This document shows, in pieces, positions 7,807 to 16,054 of a stretch of DNA of 64,000 nt (the first letter of the stretch is position 1; every line of letters begins with the position of its first letter). A program made the translations under genes and the position numbers. Under the pieces are notes generated by a model. The model saw nothing but the letters and a program-made list of their open reading frames with translations, did no database searches and was not told where the DNA came from. This stretch comes from Nucisporomicrobium flavum (lineage in GTDB: Bacteria > Actinomycetota > Actinomycetes > Mycobacteriales > Micromonosporaceae), in contig NZ_JADMLH010000012.1 in the NCBI RefSeq assembly GCF_016464385.1, forward strand, positions 62,001 to 126,000. Direction: 5' to 3'.

Positions 7807-9228
7807 CGGCTCCTCGGCCAGTGGCACTCGCTGCCGGGCCGGCACCGGAGCCCCGACTACGCCGCGCTGGCCGGGGCCGTACGGGGACTGCTCGCCGACG
7901 GACGGCTGCCGCTGGGCGTACGGCTGCCCGCGGAGCGAGAGCTCGCCGAGGCGCTCGGGGTGAGCCGGACGACCGTGACCGCCGCGTACCGTGGCCTCCG
8001 CGAGACCGGCCACCTCACCAGCCGGCGGGGCGCGGGGAGCTGGACCACCCTGCCGAACGGCCACCGGGTCGCGACGTCCGGGCTGTGGACCCCCGACGAC
8101 GACCTCGACATGATCGACCTCGGCGTGGCGGCCTCGGCGGCGCCGGTCGAGCTGATCCCGGCCGCCCGGGCCGCCGCCGACGAGCTGCCCCGGTTCCTCG
8201 GCAGCGCCGGATACAACCCGACCGGCCTGATGGAGCTGCGCGACGCGGTCGCCGCCGCCTACACCGCGCGCGGGGTGACCACGAGCGCCGAGCAGATCCT
8301 GATCACCAGCGGCACCCAGCAGGCCCTCGACCTCGTGCTCCGCCTCTCCGTCCCGGCGGGCGCGTCGGTGCTGGTGGAGTCCCCGACGTACCCGAACGCG
8401 CTTGCCGCCCTGGCCGCCCGCCGCGCCCGGATCAGCACCCACGGCATCGACGCGGCGACCGGCTGGGACGGCGAGATGCTGCTCGGCGCGCTGCGGCAGA
8501 CCCGTCCGCGGCTGACGTACGTGATCCCGGAATTTCACAATCCCACCGGCCACCTCATGCCGGCCGCCCTGCGGGAGCGGCTCGTGGCCGCGGCCCACGC
8601 GACCGGCACCGAGCTGGTCGTCGACGAGTCGTTCGTGGACCTGCCGCTCGACACCGACGAGATGCCGCCGCCGGTCGCGGTCTTCGACCGGCATTCGCGG
8701 GTGGTCTCGATCGGCGGCATGAGCAAGGCCTACTGGGGAGGCCTGCGGATCGGATGGGTACGCGCGTCCGCCCCGCTCGTGCAACGGCTCGCGGCGCTCC
8801 GCGTGGGCGTCGACATGTCCAGCCCGGTCCTGGAGCAGCTCGTCGCCGTGCACCTGCTGCGCGACGCCGCGTCGATCGTGGCGACCCGCCGCGCCCAGCT
8901 GGCGGTCCGTCGCGACGCGCTGATCGCGGCCCTGCGCGAGTACCTGCCGGAGTGGCAGTTCACCCTGCCCGCCGGTGGCGTGATGCTGTGGGCGGAGCTC
9001 GACGGGCCGATTTCCAGCGCGCTCGCCCGCGCCGCCGAGGACGTGGGGGTGCGGCTGGCGCCGGGGCCGCGGTTCGGCCTGGACGGCACGCTGGAGCGGT
9101 TCCTGCGGCTGCCGTACTCGCTGCCCGCGGACGACCTGACCGAGGCCGTGCGCCGGATCGCCTCCGTCCGGCACGACCTCGACCGCTCGGCGCGACCGGC
9201 CTGGCGATCGGAAGCGGTCATCGCCTGA
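7774..9228 (+). CDS. MocR/YczR-family transcriptional regulator
   Basis: A GntR-type winged helix (about residues 20-90: LPAERELAEALGVSRTTVTAAYR) is joined to an aminotransferase-like domain with GTQQALDL, VIPEFHNPTG, and ISIGGMSKAYWGG, whose lysine would bind PLP. This is the MocR subfamily. The GTG at 7774 has GGAGG five bases upstream; an in-frame GTG at 7768 would overlap that Shine-Dalgarno, so I rejected it. It is divergent from yczE, its likely target, and probably autoregulated because one GCCAATT box is in its own 5' coding sequence. The effector is unknown. Confidence 0.9.
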   Translation: MTTSVRGGQLARLLGQWHSLPGRHRSPDYAALAGAVRGLLADGRLPLGVRLPAERELAEALGVSRTTVTAAYRGLRETGHLTSRRGAGSWTTLPNGHRVATSGLWTPDDDLDMIDLGVAASAAPVELIPAARAAADELPRFLGSAGYNPTGLMELRDAVAAAYTARGVTTSAEQILITSGTQQALDLVLRLSVPAGASVLVESPTYPNALAALAARRARISTHGIDAATGWDGEMLLGALRQTRPRLTYVIPEFHNPTGHLMPAALRERLVAAAHATGTELVVDESFVDLPLDTDEMPPPVAVFDRHSRVVSIGGMSKAYWGGLRIGWVRASAPLVQRLAALRVGVDMSSPVLEQLVAVHLLRDAASIVATRRAQLAVRRDALIAALREYLPEWQFTLPAGGVMLWAELDGPISSALARAAEDVGVRLAPGPRFGLDGTLERFLRLPYSLPADDLTEAVRRIASVRHDLDRSARPAWRSEAVIA

Positions 9229-9308
9229 CGCGGCGCGGCGCGCCGCGGGAGGCCGCGGCGCGGGGAAAGGCGCAGGGAAGGCGCGGCGCGGGGAATCCGC
9301 GGCGGTTT

Positions 9309-9896
9309 CTACGCTGCCGTGCCCGGCGGTCGCCACCCGTGGATCAGCATGTCGAACATCGCGTCCACGGCGGCGCGGAGGTCCGGGCGGCCGCGGGTCA
9401 GGGCGGGGATGTCGAGCACGAAGCGCGCCAGGGCCGTGCAGCCGAGGTCGTCCGGGGCGGCGCCCAGCTCGGCGGCGATGGCGGCGCTGAGGCTGTCCGT
9501 GTGCCGGGTCCACATGCGATCCGCGTACGCCCGCAGCTCCGGCGTGGTGTCGATGAGGCGGGTGAACTGCTCCGCCTGGGGATGCGCCGCGATCGGCAGG
9601 TAGTGGTCGATGAAGTGGTGCCGGAGCGCGTCCGGGACGCTGCGGCCGGCGGGGCGCTCGCGTACGGCCGCGATCAGCCCGGCCTCCGCGCTGGCGTCCT
9701 GGTCGAAGACCAGCGCCTCCTTGCCGCTGAAGTGCTTGAACAGCGTGGTGGTCGACACGTCGGCGGCGTCGGCGATGTCACGGATGCTGACGCGGTCGTA
9801 GCCCCGCTCGAAGAAGAGCCGGAGGGCGGCGTCGGCGATGGCTTGCCGGGTGGCGGCCTTCTTGCGTTCCCGTCGGCCGACGGAGGGCTGGCTCAT
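9309..9896 (-). CDS. TetR-family repressor of the adjacent FAD monooxygenase
   Basis: Residues 10-60 form the TetR helix-turn-helix: AAADAALRLFFERGYDR-like first helices, then VSIRDIADAADVSTTTLFKHFSGKE. The remaining 130 residues are a helical ligand-binding part with little conservation. The 195-residue length is typical. It is divergent from the monooxygenase gene at 9995 with about 100 bp between them, which contain an inverted repeat at 9929-9951. That arrangement implies repression relieved by a small molecule that the monooxygenase modifies. The ligand is not evident from the sequence. Confidence 0.9.
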   Translation of the reverse strand: MSQPSVGRRERKKAATRQAIADAALRLFFERGYDRVSIRDIADAADVSTTTLFKHFSGKEALVFDQDASAEAGLIAAVRERPAGRSVPDALRHHFIDHYLPIAAHPQAEQFTRLIDTTPELRAYADRMWTRHTDSLSAAIAAELGAAPDDLGCTALARFVLDIPALTRGRPDLRAAVDAMFDMLIHGWRPPGTAA

Positions 9897-9928
9897 GGGT
9901 GGAGCGTATCACTAAGGTGACTCGAGCA

Positions 9929-9951
9929 AAAAGTTGACCGGTTGCACTTTT
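9929..9951. promoter_or_regulatory. Putative TetR operator, AAAAGT-N11-ACTTTT
   Basis: Perfect 6-bp arms AAAAGT (9929-9934) and ACTTTT (9946-9951) flank an 11-bp centre that contains the small palindrome ACCGGT. The site lies in the only AT-rich stretch between the divergent TetR and monooxygenase genes, about 33 bp from the TetR start. The size and placement fit a TetR dimer operator. Confidence 0.55.
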
Positions 9952-9994
9952 GTATTTAGCCTCCTTTCGCATGGACTCCCGTCAAGAGATGATC

Positions 9995-11137
9995 ATGACT
10001 TCACCGGCGCCCACCGCCGCCCGGATCAGCGTCATCGGCGCCGGCCCCGGCGGCCTCACCTGCGCCCGCATCCTCCAGTCGCACGGCATCGACGTGACCG
10101 TCTTCGACCGTGATCCCGGTCCGGACGCCCGCGACCAGGGCGGCACCCTCGACCTGCGCGCCGACAGCGGCCAGCTCGCCCTGCGCGAGGCCGGCCTGCT
10201 CGACGGGTTCCTCGCACGGGCGCGCCCCGAGGGCCAGGAGATGCGGATCATGGGTGTGGCCGGTGAGCTGCGCGCGCACCTGATCCCGGAACCGGACGAT
10301 CTCGTCAAGCCCGAGATCGACCGCGGCCAGCTGCGGGACCTGCTCCTCGAATCGCTGCGGCCGGGCACCGTGCGGTGGGGATGCGCCCTCACCGAAGTCG
10401 GCGGGACCCGCGGCGGGCCGCGTTCGGTGCGTTTCGCCGACGGCACGACCGTGGAGACCGACCTCGTCATCGGCGCCGACGGTGCGTTCTCCCGGGTGCG
10501 GCCCGCCGTCTCGCCGGCAGTTCCGCAGTACACCGGCGTGAGCTTCCTCGAGGCCTGGTTCCATGACGTCGAGAACCGGCACCCGGAGCTGTCCGATCTG
10601 GTCGGACCGGGCGGCGCCGGCGCGGCCGACGGCGAACGCGCCCTCTTCGCCCAGCGGAACAGCGGCGGCCACATCCGCGTCTACGTCATCCAGCGGGTGC
10701 CGGTCGACTGGGTCGCCCGGGCGGGCGTCGGCGCCGGGGACACCGCCCGGCTGCGGGCTCACCTGCTCGACGCGTTCGCCGCCTGGTCACCGCGGTTGCG
10801 CCGGCTGATCACCGACAACGACGGGCCGTACGTCGACCGCCCGATCTTCGCCCTGCCGGTTCCGCACACCTGGGAGCACGACCCGGCGGTCACCCTGCTC
10901 GGCGACGCTGCTCACCTCATGCCGCCGCTCGGGGTGGGTGTCAACATGGCCATGCTGGACGCGAGTGATCTCGCGTTGTCGCTGGCGAACGCGGCCACCG
11001 TCGGGGAGGCGGTCCGCGCGTACGAGAACGTGATGCTGCCCCGCGCCACCGATCTGGCCAAGGCGCTCGAAGGCCGCACCGAGGACCTGCTCTCCGACGA
11101 TCTGCCGCCGGAGTTCGGCGACGACGCCCAAGGGTGA
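9995..11137 (+). CDS. FAD-dependent monooxygenase, TetX-like
   Basis: A class A flavoprotein hydroxylase of about 380 residues. The N-terminal GXGXXG dinucleotide fold is VIGAGPGGLTCARILQSHG, the DG motif is VIGADGAFSRVRP, and the second FAD contact is LLGDAAHLMPPLGVGVNMA. The order and QGGTLDLRADSG segment resemble the TetX/TetX-like group, members of which hydroxylate tetracyclines or other aromatics; substrate cannot be assigned here. I chose the ATG at 9995, with AAGAG six bases upstream, over in-frame starts at 9950, 9971 and 9989. A divergent TetR gene likely controls it. Confidence 0.88.
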   Translation: MTSPAPTAARISVIGAGPGGLTCARILQSHGIDVTVFDRDPGPDARDQGGTLDLRADSGQLALREAGLLDGFLARARPEGQEMRIMGVAGELRAHLIPEPDDLVKPEIDRGQLRDLLLESLRPGTVRWGCALTEVGGTRGGPRSVRFADGTTVETDLVIGADGAFSRVRPAVSPAVPQYTGVSFLEAWFHDVENRHPELSDLVGPGGAGAADGERALFAQRNSGGHIRVYVIQRVPVDWVARAGVGAGDTARLRAHLLDAFAAWSPRLRRLITDNDGPYVDRPIFALPVPHTWEHDPAVTLLGDAAHLMPPLGVGVNMAMLDASDLALSLANAATVGEAVRAYENVMLPRATDLAKALEGRTEDLLSDDLPPEFGDDAQG

Positions 11138-11163
11138 TCGCCGACGGCTGACATGATGCCCGG

Positions 11164-11625
11164 ATGAGCGCAGCAGAACCGCCCAGGGACCTGGCCACCC
11201 GCAAGGCCGACGCCCTCACCAAGCTGGCCGGCCCCACGGCCGACGCCTGGGTCGCCACCGCCGCCGGCGACATGCCGTATCTGGTCCCGCTCACCCTGGC
11301 CTGGCTGCGGGAACGGGTCGTACTGGCGACCGAGGCCCGGTCGCGGACGGCCCGCGCGATCACCGCCACCGGGACCGCGCGGCTCGGTCTGGGCGGGACG
11401 CGGGACGTCGTGATGATCGACGCGGTCCTGGAGTCGTCGGTCGCCGTCGGGGAGGCGCCGGACTGGCTGGCCGAGGGGTACGCCGAACGTGCCGACTGGG
11501 ATCCGCGGGCGGCCGGGGACGGCTACGTGTTCCTGGTCCTGCGGCCCGACCGGGTTCAGGCGTGGCGGGAGGCGAACGAGATCAGCGGCCGTACGCTCAT
11601 GCGCGACGGCCGCTGGCTCGGATGA
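11164..11625 (+). CDS. Pyridoxamine 5'-phosphate oxidase-fold (PPOX) protein
   Basis: A 153-residue protein with the split-barrel pattern of PPOX/F420-binding proteins: a helical start (ATRKADALTKLAG), then strands DAWVATAAGDMPYLVPL, VVLATEARSRTARAITAT and a C-terminal YVFLVLRPDRVQAWREANE. Members bind FMN or F420 and reduce small molecules; cofactor cannot be told here. It starts 26 bp after the monooxygenase, on the same strand, and could be co-transcribed with it. It is convergent with the acyl-CoA ligase gene, whose stop is only 3 bp from its own. Confidence 0.75.
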   Translation: MSAAEPPRDLATRKADALTKLAGPTADAWVATAAGDMPYLVPLTLAWLRERVVLATEARSRTARAITATGTARLGLGGTRDVVMIDAVLESSVAVGEAPDWLAEGYAERADWDPRAAGDGYVFLVLRPDRVQAWREANEISGRTLMRDGRWLG

Positions 11626-11628
11626 CCG

Positions 11629-13452
11629 TTACATCTGGACGAGCGATCCCGCGTACATCTTGTCGATCTGCTCGGCGAAGCTGGTCTCGACGCTGCGCCG
11701 CTTGATCTTCATGGACGGGGTGATCTCGCCCTGCTCGATGCTGAGGTCGCGGGGGAGGATCGCGAACTTCTTGACCGTCTCCCACCGGTTCAGCTTGCCG
11801 TTCAGCTCCTCGATGTAGCCGGCGACCAGCTTCTCCGTCTCCGGCGCCGCGACGATCTCGGAGTACGACTTGCCGGCCAGCGCGCCGCCGGCCGCCCACG
11901 TGATGATCGCGTCCTCGTCGAGGCTGATCAGCATCGTGACGAAGTTGCGGGCCTGCCCGATCACCACGGCCTGCGAGGTGTACGGGCACACCGCCTTGAA
12001 CATGCCCTCGATCGCCGACGGGGCGATGTACTTGCCGCCGGACGTCTTGACCAGGTCCTTCTTGCGGTCGGTGATCTTCAGGTAGCCGTCCGCGTCGAGC
12101 TCGCCGATGTCGCCCGTACGGAAGAAGCCGTCCTCGGTGAACGCCTCCTCGGTCTCCTTGGGCAGGTTGTGGTAGCCGCGCATGACCGGCTTGCCGCGCA
12201 GCAGGATCTCGCCGTCGGCGTCGATGCGGCACTCCAGGTCGCCGAGGGGCTGGCCGACCGTACCGATCCTGAGCTTGCCGAGCCGGTTGACGAAGTTGGC
12301 GGCGCTGCTCTCGGTGAGCCCGTACCCCTCCATGATCGGCAGGTTGGCCGCGGCGAAGAACTCGGCGATGTCCCGGCTCAGCGGGGCCGAACCGGAGACC
12401 AGCACGCGCAGCCGGCCGCCCAGCCGCTCCTGCAGCTTGCTGAAGACCAGCCGCTCGGCGACCGCGTACTTCGCCTTGATAGCCGCCGGGACGGGCTTGC
12501 CCGCCTGCTCGTACCCGACCTTCTGCTTGCCGGTGGCGACCGCCCAGCCGAAGATCTTGGCCTTGAGCCCGCCGCCGCCGATCGCGGTGGTGACCGTCTT
12601 GTTGTAGACCTTCTCGAAGATCCGCGGGGCCGCGCACATCAGCGTCGGCTTCACCACCGACAGCATGTCGACCAGCTTGTCGACCCGGCCGTCGATGTAC
12701 GTCGGCACGCCCACGTGCAGGATGCCGCACAGCAGCGACTTGCCGAACGAGTGGGACAGCGGGAGCCACAGGTACTGCAGGTCGCTGGACTCGAAGAGGC
12801 CGAGGCCGGCCTGCGCGACGCCCTCCCACGTCCAGCCGCCGTGCAGCAGCTCGACGCCCTTGGGCCGCCCGGTGGTGCCCGAGGTGTAGATCAGCGTGGC
12901 GACGTTGTCCGGCCCGATGCCCTCGGCGATCCGCTCGACGAGGTCCGGCGTCTCGGCGAGCGCCGCCCGGCCACGCTCCTCCAGCTCGGCGAGCGTGAGC
13001 TGCGGCGGCTGGGCGGAGGCGTCGGCGAGGCCGTCGATGAGCACGACGTGGGTCACCGACGTCTCGACGCCGGACAGCTTCATCGCCTGCTTCGGGTTCT
13101 CGGCGACGAGGATCTTCGACCCGGAGTCCGAGACGATGTACGCCGCGTCCTCCGGCTCGGTGGTCGGGTAGACCGTCGTGGTCGCACCGCCGGCGCAGTT
13201 GATGCCGAGGTCCACCAGCGCCCACTCCAGCCGGGTGCTGGACAGGATCGAGACGCGGTCCTCGAGCCCCACGCCCAGCCCGGCGAGCCCGGCGGCGATC
13301 GCCTTGGCCCGCTCGCCGACCTGCGCCCACGTCAGCCACTCGATGGCCGAGTCGTCGGCCGTCGGTACGGCGAACGCCCGGCCGTTCGGGGTGGCCTGCA
13401 CACGACGCAGGAACATGTCCGGAATCGACCGGTAGGGAACCTCGAGAGCCAT
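11629..13452 (-). CDS. Long-chain fatty-acid--CoA ligase (AMP-forming)
   Basis: A 607-residue adenylate-forming enzyme that activates fatty acids with ATP and CoA. It carries the A3 motif YTSGTTGRPKGVE, the A5-like GYGLTESSA, the A7-type FRTGDIGELDADGYLKITDRKKD, and an A10 region near SMKIKRRSVE, which should hold the catalytic lysine. It resembles FadD15/FadD-like enzymes of mycobacteria and streptomycetes. The ATG at 13452 opens MALEVPYRSIPDMFL. A 16-bp palindrome sits 35 bp upstream and could be a regulator site. Chain-length preference is unknown. Confidence 0.93.
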   Translation of the reverse strand: MALEVPYRSIPDMFLRRVQATPNGRAFAVPTADDSAIEWLTWAQVGERAKAIAAGLAGLGVGLEDRVSILSSTRLEWALVDLGINCAGGATTTVYPTTEPEDAAYIVSDSGSKILVAENPKQAMKLSGVETSVTHVVLIDGLADASAQPPQLTLAELEERGRAALAETPDLVERIAEGIGPDNVATLIYTSGTTGRPKGVELLHGGWTWEGVAQAGLGLFESSDLQYLWLPLSHSFGKSLLCGILHVGVPTYIDGRVDKLVDMLSVVKPTLMCAAPRIFEKVYNKTVTTAIGGGGLKAKIFGWAVATGKQKVGYEQAGKPVPAAIKAKYAVAERLVFSKLQERLGGRLRVLVSGSAPLSRDIAEFFAAANLPIMEGYGLTESSAANFVNRLGKLRIGTVGQPLGDLECRIDADGEILLRGKPVMRGYHNLPKETEEAFTEDGFFRTGDIGELDADGYLKITDRKKDLVKTSGGKYIAPSAIEGMFKAVCPYTSQAVVIGQARNFVTMLISLDEDAIITWAAGGALAGKSYSEIVAAPETEKLVAGYIEELNGKLNRWETVKKFAILPRDLSIEQGEITPSMKIKRRSVETSFAEQIDKMYAGSLVQM

Positions 13453-13486
13453 CGGGCGCCGCCTCTTTGCGTTGCTGGAAGGGGGT

Positions 13487-13502
13487 GTAACAGCCGTGTT
13501 AC
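13487..13502. promoter_or_regulatory. Palindrome GTAACA-GCCG-TGTTAC upstream of the acyl-CoA ligase
   Basis: Perfect 6-bp arms at 13487-13492 and 13497-13502, 35 bp before the ATG of the ligase gene and in the region where its promoter must lie. The form suits a TetR-type fatty-acid repressor, but no regulator gene is adjacent, so the binding protein is unknown. Confidence 0.4.
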
Positions 13503-13717
13503 CGAAGAGTATTGCGCCGGGAGGGCTGGACACCAGACCGCCCCGGGTCCCCAAAGGCAATCCTAAAGCCCCTGTCGGCGGGCCCGGGCAGCCCCCGCCG
13601 CCTGGTATGGCCCATTCGATATAGAGGCACGTCGACGCGTTGCCCCTACTGTCTCCCTCAACGGGCCAGGAGCCCGGGGGACCCCGCAGGGTCCGGCAGG
13701 CGCGAGAGAGGAACAGC

Positions 13718-14935
13718 ATGGCGATTCGACGCCCCCGAGGCCGCCACATGGTGGCCGTCAGTCTGCTCGCTTTGGCCACGACGACCGCCGCTACGACGAC
13801 CCCCGCGGTGGCGGCCCCCGCCACCGGCCAGATCCGGCTCGCCGGCACCGCCGACGCGGTCCCGGGCAGCTACATCGTGGTGCTCAAGGACGCCGCGGTG
13901 GGCGGCAAGGCCGGCAGCCGGAAGGTGGCGTCCGCGGTCGGCTCCCGTTCCGGATCCCTGGCCCGCAGCTACGGCGGCTCGGTCCAGCGCACGTTCGGCG
14001 CCGCGCTCAACGGCTTCGAGGCGAAGCTCAGCGAGTCCGCGGCCAAGCGGCTCGCGGCGAACCCGGACGTCGCGTACGTCGAGCAGAACCAGACCGTCTC
14101 GCTGCTGGCCACGCAGTCCAACGCCACCTGGGGCCTGGACCGCATCGACCAGCGCAACCGGCCGCTGAGCACCACGTACACGTACAGCCAGACGGCCTCG
14201 AACGTGACGGCGTACATCATCGACACGGGCATCAAGTACACCCACAACGACTTCGGCGGGCGCGCCAGCTTCGGCTACGACGCCGTCGGCTCGGGCGGCG
14301 TCGACTGCAACGGCCACGGCACGCACGTGGCGGGCACGGTCGGCGGCAGCACGTACGGCGTGGCGAAGCAGGTCCGGCTCGTCGGCGTCCGCGTGCTGAA
14401 CTGCTCCGGCTCCGGCACGAACGCGGGCGTCATCGCCGGCGTCAACTGGGTCACCTCGAACGCCCGCAAGCCCGCCGTCGCGAACATGAGCCTCGGCGGC
14501 GGCGTGAGCAGCGCCCTCGACAGCGCGGTGGCGAACTCGATCAGCTCGGGCGTCACGTACGCGCTGGCGGCCGGCAACTCGAACGCCAACGCCTGCAACT
14601 CGTCGCCGTCGCGGGTCGGCTCGGCCATCACGGTCGGCGCCACCACCAGCACCGACGCCCGCGCGTCCTACTCGAACTACGGCACCTGCCTGGACATCTT
14701 CGCCCCGGGCTCGTCCATCACGTCCGACTGGTACTCCAGCAACACCGCCACCAACACGATCAGCGGCACGTCGATGGCCTCCCCGCACGTGGCCGGCGCC
14801 GCGGCCCTGGTCCTGTCCGCCAACCCCTCCTACAGCCCGTCCCAGGTTCGCGACTCGCTGGTGAACAACGCCACCGCCAACGTGGTGACCAGCCCGGGCA
14901 GCGGCTCCCCGAACCGTCTGCTCTTCGTCAGCTGA
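13718..14935 (+). CDS. Secreted S8 subtilisin-like serine protease
   Basis: A 405-residue pre-pro-protease. Residues 1-33 are a signal peptide with a basic start and AVAAPA cleavage region. An inhibitor I9 propeptide follows (VPGSYIVVLKDAA to DVAYVEQNQTVSL). The catalytic triad is clear: Asp in YIIDTGI, His in GHGTHVAGTVGG and Ser in GTSMASPHVAGAAAL. The NATWGLDRIDQRNRPL start of the mature part and spaced cysteines (VDCNGHG, VLNCSGS, NACNSS, GTCLD) place it near the aqualysin/proteinase K group, likely disulfide-bonded. GAGAGAGG precedes the ATG. A strong terminator follows. It is a single-gene unit. Confidence 0.95.
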   Translation: MAIRRPRGRHMVAVSLLALATTTAATTTPAVAAPATGQIRLAGTADAVPGSYIVVLKDAAVGGKAGSRKVASAVGSRSGSLARSYGGSVQRTFGAALNGFEAKLSESAAKRLAANPDVAYVEQNQTVSLLATQSNATWGLDRIDQRNRPLSTTYTYSQTASNVTAYIIDTGIKYTHNDFGGRASFGYDAVGSGGVDCNGHGTHVAGTVGGSTYGVAKQVRLVGVRVLNCSGSGTNAGVIAGVNWVTSNARKPAVANMSLGGGVSSALDSAVANSISSGVTYALAAGNSNANACNSSPSRVGSAITVGATTSTDARASYSNYGTCLDIFAPGSSITSDWYSSNTATNTISGTSMASPHVAGAAALVLSANPSYSPSQVRDSLVNNATANVVTSPGSGSPNRLLFVS

Positions 14936-14950
14936 CCGCTCACCAACCCC

Positions 14951-14988
14951 GCGGTGCCCGGGCCGGTCGGTCCGGGCACCGCTTTCTT
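14951..14988 (+). terminator. Rho-independent terminator of the subtilase gene
   Basis: GCGGTGCCCGG (14951-14961) pairs perfectly with CCGGGCACCGC (14972-14982), a stem of 11 bp or more with a short loop, followed by TTTCTT. It starts 16 bp after the protease stop. Confidence 0.85.
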
Positions 14989-15046
14989 CCAGGTACGGCC
15001 ACACCCGCGAAGCCTCCCGCACAGTGGCCGGAGAGATCAGGAGCGG

Positions 15047-15697
15047 TCACGGGCCGGCCGCCGCGTCGAGCAGCGCGGCGGCCGTCGTGCGGACGTACCA
15101 CTCCCGGTAGCGCTCCGGCGTCCAGCCCCGGCGGCGCACGAGCCAGTCGTAGTTGCGCACGTCCATCGCCAGCCACAGCACGTCGGCCGCCGACTCCACG
15201 TCGTGACCCGCCCGGAGCCGCCCGGTGCCGGCGAGCTCGGCCGCGAACATCAGCATGCCGCGCCGCCGCTCCTCGTCGTTCTTGCGCAGGATCGCGGCGG
15301 CATCGGCGTCGGCCGAGGCGGCGTTGAGCAGCGCGAGCATCACGTCCACCTGCCGTGCGTTGGTCTGCTCGAGATGCACCGCGTAGCGCGCGAGCTTCGC
15401 CTCGGGCCCGGCGAGCGCGTGGATCTCCGCCACGAACGCCCGCTGCGGCAGGGCCACCGGCTCGTCGTCGCCCGCGATCGTGCGGTCGAGCAGGGCGGAC
15501 AACAGGTTCCGTTTGCTGCCGAACACCGCGTACACGGTCTGCACGGCGACGCCCGCCCTCGCCGCGACGGCGGTGAGCGGGGTGGCGGCATAGCCGGGGT
15601 CCACGAACAGGGTCGCCGCAGCGTCCAGAACGGCGTTGCGGGTGCGCCGTGCCTGCTCCTGTCGCTGTGCCGACGCGTACCGCCGCTTGACAACCAC
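15047..15697 (-). CDS. TetR-family regulator
   Basis: A 216-residue TetR protein with a basic N-terminus and the helix-turn-helix PLTAVAARAGVAVQTVYAVFGSK at about residues 38-62. The C-terminal part has the tryptophans of a RDWLVRRRGW-like helix. It is divergent from a small gene plus methyltransferase operon beginning at 15758, with a TAGAG/CTCTA inverted repeat between them. The layout suggests it represses that operon and itself. Inducer unknown. Confidence 0.88.
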   Translation of the reverse strand: MVVKRRYASAQRQEQARRTRNAVLDAAATLFVDPGYAATPLTAVAARAGVAVQTVYAVFGSKRNLLSALLDRTIAGDDEPVALPQRAFVAEIHALAGPEAKLARYAVHLEQTNARQVDVMLALLNAASADADAAAILRKNDEERRRGMLMFAAELAGTGRLRAGHDVESAADVLWLAMDVRNYDWLVRRRGWTPERYREWYVRTTAAALLDAAAGP

Positions 15698-15721
15698 GCC
15701 GTCAGCGTAGTGGGCTATTGG

Positions 15722-15738
15722 TTAGAGCGTAACTCTAG
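15722..15738. promoter_or_regulatory. Putative TetR operator, TAGAG-CGTAA-CTCTA
   Basis: Inverted repeat with perfect 5-bp arms at 15723-15727 and 15733-15737, in the 60 bp between the divergent TetR gene and the 98-aa protein gene. It would overlap the promoter of either gene. Confidence 0.5.
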
Positions 15739-15757
15739 TCAAAAGGGGGCGGACGCC

Positions 15758-16054
15758 ATGCCGTTCGGGGTCGTACAGGAGATGCCGGGAGTCACCGAGG
15801 CGGAATACCGGCTGGTGGAGCGCAATCTGGGCCCCGACCGGCCGCCGGGCCTGCTGGCGCACGTGTCCGGGCCGGCCGAGGACGGCTGGCGGATCGTCAA
15901 CATCTGGCGCAGCCCGGAGGACTTCCGCCGGTTCCAGACCGAGCGGCTGGCCCGGGCCGCCGGCCTCGCCGCCCGCGAGGACGGCTTCGACCCCGGCAAG
16001 GCCGCGTCCTTCCGGTCGTTCACGGTCACCGGCGACGAGCTCCCGTTCCCGTGA
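15758..16054 (+). CDS. 98-aa protein resembling small dimeric alpha-beta barrel proteins
   Basis: Begins MPFGVVQEMPGVTEAEY and has GWRIVNIWRSPEDFRRFQTERL, a pattern common in antibiotic-biosynthesis-monooxygenase-like ferredoxin-fold proteins. No catalytic residue can be pointed to. AGGGGGCGG upstream provides a Shine-Dalgarno. Its stop overlaps the GTG of the following methyltransferase, so the two are translationally coupled and probably act together under the divergent TetR gene. Family assignment is tentative. Confidence 0.65.
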   Translation: MPFGVVQEMPGVTEAEYRLVERNLGPDRPPGLLAHVSGPAEDGWRIVNIWRSPEDFRRFQTERLARAAGLAAREDGFDPGKAASFRSFTVTGDELPFP

